Assembly: GCF_037975245.1 (NCBI RefSeq)
Contig: NC_092573.1
Coordinates: forward strand, 17,678,265 to 17,742,264
Origin: Apostichopus japonicus
Lineage: Eukaryota > Echinodermata > Holothuroidea > Aspidochirotida > Stichopodidae
Length of the DNA stretch: 64,000 nucleotides
Reading direction: 5' to 3'
Shown: in pieces, positions 61,441 to 64,000 of the stretch
How positions within the stretch are numbered: the first letter of the stretch is position 1
Layout of the letters: every line of letters starts with the position of its first letter
Position numbers and translations under genes: made by a program
The notes under the pieces: generated by a model
Databases searched by the model: none
Told to the model about the DNA's origin: nothing
What the model saw: only the letters and a program-made list of their open reading frames with translations

Positions 61441-61944
61441 TTTGGGGGGATATCACACGTGGCAATACATTACCATTTCCCGTCGAAACTAATAAAAGGA
61501 CATGGATTTTAGGATTTCTACGGAAATTTCTTGGCGTAGTAGAGGTTATTTCGAGTAATGGGACTCACGCGAAATTCAAGTATTTTTATTTCTCACTATA
61601 TTGATCGAAATTACGAATATATTCTCAAACATGTTTACGTAAACTCGAAACTCGGTCATTTAACTTCGAAATATGTACTGTTTTCCAAAGTTACTTCTTT
61701 ACCTTCTTTACCTTCTTTACCTTTTTCTCTCCTTTTTTTCCTGTAAATTTGACTTCAACTATCAATCAATACTTCGGCTTTTTTTGTGCTAAAAACTTTG
61801 ACTGTTTATACCGAAAGTGCGATGCTGTGGATCGAAACTTCGAGATGAGTTTTGATCTTTCAAATATCATTATTTTTTTCATCAAATTCAAAGGTATATG
61901 TATGTATCATGAAATGGATTTTTTTTTTTGACACTCAGTGAAAT

Positions 61945-62075
61945 GAATGTGTTGCACAATACATACATGCATACACCCATCCGCACTTACATACCCAGAT
62001 ACACACCCACACACTCATCCGCCTGCATGACTACAAAAGTTACGATTTCATTGAAACTAAAAATACGACAAATCA
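61945..62075 (+). repeat. Tail fragment of the DR1-carrying dispersed repeat
   Basis: A CA-rich stretch, TCCGCCTGCATGACTACAAAAG, then ACGATTTCATTGAAACTAAAAA corresponds to the 3' tail of the family without the tandem units. Confidence 0.6.
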
Positions 62076-62389
62076 TTAGTATTGATCCTAACTTTGCTGC
62101 AGCCCCCAATAAGATATATCCGTGAAAATTCGGGCAATATGTTTGCATTTTTCGGACACTGAAAAAAAAAAGGAATCTTGTTTGATGAGAGTCAGTAGGT
62201 CTGTAAAAAACTCATCCTCAGGTAAATAAACTAACGTTTTAAGCATGCCGGACTATAATCTGACATTGATGTTGTGGAGTTTTGGCACAGTTCGCACTAT
62301 ATGCTTTCCTTCTGTGTCCAAGACGATTTTATGATATGTATCACTGTCGGCATTCCTTATAATTCGAATTTCAACGGTGAGGGGGACCT

Positions 62390-62475
62390 CACCAGTATGG
62401 CATTCCATATTGATTACATTTTCGGGCAAATCGTTACAGCCCCCTCCCCCCCCCCCCATCAAGTTGGGCTCCTAT
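62390..62475 (-). repeat. Fragment of the 1-1076 element family
   Basis: TTTTCGGGCAAATCGTTACAGCCCCC, a C run and CAAGTTGGGCTCCTATGCCC correspond to 222-275 (TTTCGGGCAAGTCATTACAGCCCCC...AATTGGGCTCC as patterns). Confidence 0.5.
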
Positions 62476-63200
62476 GCCCACAGCTGTTGTGTAAGGGAAG
62501 AACAGGGAGGTATGGGCATCAGTGAGGAAAACACCTTGCAGTGACCCTGGGCCAAACCCAGCGTTACTTACTGCTAATCTCTACCATAATTGCCTCACTT
62601 TAAACATATTATAATCCAGAGTCCACTCAGCTAATTTGTTCAACAGTTACCTTAGTAGTTGTCTGAGTTAAATGTTACATCATTACATTATTATTTTACA
62701 TTACTTGGACTTCTCAACTTACTTTTAATATAATGACAAGATTTTTACTTTTAAATATGTTTAATTATAGTATATGTAAAGTCTAGGCGATAAAATATTG
62801 GAGATGGAACGTAAGTATTAATTGATTACATATTTATTAACCTTTAATTGATGGAAGAAAGTTAGGGTGTCTTTAATTAGAAAAATTGCAATCTTACTTT
62901 GAACAATGTTTGAAAAGAAAACTGGAGACCAAACTGGAAAAGCTGCTTTAGAAATAAGTTGATACGTAAATTATACAAGTGAAAAAATTGACGAAAAGAA
63001 AAGAAAAGGAAAGAAAAATAAGATGATCCACAAGGTAATTTAAAACTACCCTCTGTTTAAGTACAACATGATTTTACTTTTCACACACACATACAGTCAC
63101 ACACTTGCATATCAAAATGTTTTGTAAACATGATAATTAAAGTCACAGGTGTTTGTTTGTTCATGAGAAACTTGTAAGCAATACCAAGTTTATCCCAGTC
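62476..63200. other. AT-rich spacer, probable 3' flank of the 63.2-kb gene
   Basis: No coding frame or repeat recognised, apart from a short CA run near 63083. Confidence 0.45.
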
Positions 63201-63202
63201 TG

Positions 63203-63514
63203 TCAGTTGTAGCCTTTCCAAACGAAAGAGTTCAAAATGCCAATTTTCTTGAGTGGACCTTCAGCTACCCTCCGTGCATCTGGGGCTATATCTCCTCCAC
63301 CCTTTGTCAACCGCTCAACCATCTTCTCAATATCTATTGCACTCATTTTAGGATTCGGTCTCAAGCGTCTTGGTTCTCTTCTTCTTGGCACATAGTACAA
63401 ACGATTTACTGTGTCCTCTACTTCGTAGGATGACATTTTCTGGTGACCGAGGTGCATATGTTCCGGTTTGGTAATTGTCCCCCATGGTCGTTTTGAGGTA
63501 TAGTGAGATGCCAT
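63203..63514 (-). CDS. Intact 103-residue conserved-looking protein of unknown family
   Basis: The exon starts right after TCTTTACAG on the - strand (acceptor at 63519-63518). Its ATG comes three bases later and the frame is open to TGA at 63203. The longer frame start at 63538 lies in the intron and is not used. The protein is basic, with no signal peptide or membrane segment. It contains two related blocks: KMSSYEVEDTVNRLYY (about residues 25-40) and KMSAIDIEKMVERLTK (about 59-74), separated by an Arg/Pro-rich stretch. It ends GILNSFVWKGYN. The KRPWGTITKPEH motif near the start and small basic size resemble axonemal or microtubule-associated small proteins, but I do not recognise the family. 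The 5' untranslated exon is upstream, possibly outside the window. Confidence 0.7.
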   Translation of the reverse strand: MASHYTSKRPWGTITKPEHMHLGHQKMSSYEVEDTVNRLYYVPRRREPRRLRPNPKMSAIDIEKMVERLTKGGGDIAPDARRVAEGPLKKIGILNSFVWKGYN

Positions 63515-63607
63515 GTTCTGTAAAGAGAAGGAAGACAAAAAATGTTGAAAAATATGGATTAGTTAGAATAACACTGGCCATATCTTTTAAATAGGAATCT
63601 GGGACAA

Positions 63608-63672
63608 TATGTTGAAGGTAGCCTGGGGAAGGGGTCTAATGGGAGGAGGTATCCCCTTCCCATTTAAGTTCT
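63608..63672. repeat. Fragment of the GGGGAGGGGTCTAAGGG repeat family
   Basis: GCCTGGGGAAGGGGTCTAATGGGAGG and CCCCTTCCCATTTAAG (patterns) repeat the hairpin core seen at 25317-26280 and 58680. Confidence 0.5.
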
Positions 63673-63774
63673 AGTTTGGTAGAGCATAGACATGGTCAAG
63701 AGTAGGCCTATAGGTTAGCACAGGAGTAACACTACTTCTTTGTCATAGGACACACTCACCCTTGTACATTACTA

Positions 63775-63862
63775 CACGTATATAGTAGGATAGGCTTACC
63801 CTACATTATAGTAGGAGAGGCCTACCATACATTGTAGTAGGATAGGCCTATACCCTGCATTA
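63775..63862. repeat. Short tandem repeat TATAGTAGGATAGGCCTACC
   Basis: Three diverged copies of about 34 bp, each TAGTAGGA(T/G)AGGC(C/T)TA followed by CCCTACAT or CCATACAT. Confidence 0.7.
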
Positions 63863-64000
63863 TAGTAGTTCTTGGTTAAATCTCTGTGATCGCCTGTGCG
63901 AGGTATTTGTGTACCTCTATAGGTTTTATCTGTTTATCTGTTTTCATGTGTGAATCCTTAGGTAGCCGTCCTGACCTAGTACGAATCAGCAGAGAGAGGC

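Noticed and set aside
63515-63581. Upstream starts for the 63.2-kb gene (ATG at 63538 or 63581)
   Set aside because: They lie in the pyrimidine tract and upstream of the acceptor AG at 63519-63518; the exon-internal ATG at 63514 is the first usable start.

Overview
The window looks like nuclear DNA from a marine invertebrate, most likely a deuterostome and perhaps an echinoderm. I infer this from short exons with GT-AG introns, metazoan housekeeping genes, a DIRS retroelement and many hAT-, TA- and TTAA-type non-autonomous transposons. The species call is an inference, not something read from the sequence. There is no bacterial-style operon, CRISPR array or convincing rRNA/tRNA gene.

Three protein-coding genes can be supported. 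(1) A perilipin (PLIN2/3-like lipid-droplet coat protein) lies on the + strand at 39.2-48.7 kb, with seven coding exons and a second, alternative last exon at 44.8 kb. (2) IER3IP1 (Yos1 family) lies on the - strand from 55.58 to 51.20 kb. It has three exons that join to an 82-residue protein, and a 2.16-kb transposon sits in its second intron. (3) An intact 103-residue protein of unrecognised family lies on the - strand at 63.5-63.2 kb. A possible further - strand gene starts near 6.83 kb below a CCAAT/CRE promoter-like patch, but I could not join its exons.

Layout. 0-7.3 kb: hAT-like elements, a tRNA-derived SINE, and a region bounded by TAGTCA-rich inverted ends. 8.4-18.8 kb: almost continuous tandem DNA. 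In order it holds an AAG-rich array, a decayed DIRS element (tyrosine recombinase, RNase H, SR-rich gag-like end; reverse transcriptase missing), a 19-bp minisatellite, and about 32 copies of a roughly 177-bp unit. Each of those units resembles a 120-bp exon plus a 58-bp intron with splice signals. 19-24.6 kb: small repeats. 24.6-29.45 kb: a nest of mobile elements with readable boundaries: a TTAA element, a 1,183-bp hAT element with perfect 8-bp target duplication, and a foldback palindrome split by a TA-flanked element that itself holds another TTAA element. 29.7-32.7 kb: a tandem array split by a hAT-like element. 32.7-39.2 kb: mostly unique or unclassified DNA before perilipin. 48.7-63 kb: IER3IP1 and more dispersed repeats.

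One dispersed repeat family (23.1, 35.4, 50.3, 56.0 and 59.7 kb) carries perfect AGGTCA-A-AGGTCA (DR1) sequences. That is the binding-site form used by PPAR/RXR and HNF4, and copies lie on both sides of perilipin, a PPAR target in vertebrates.
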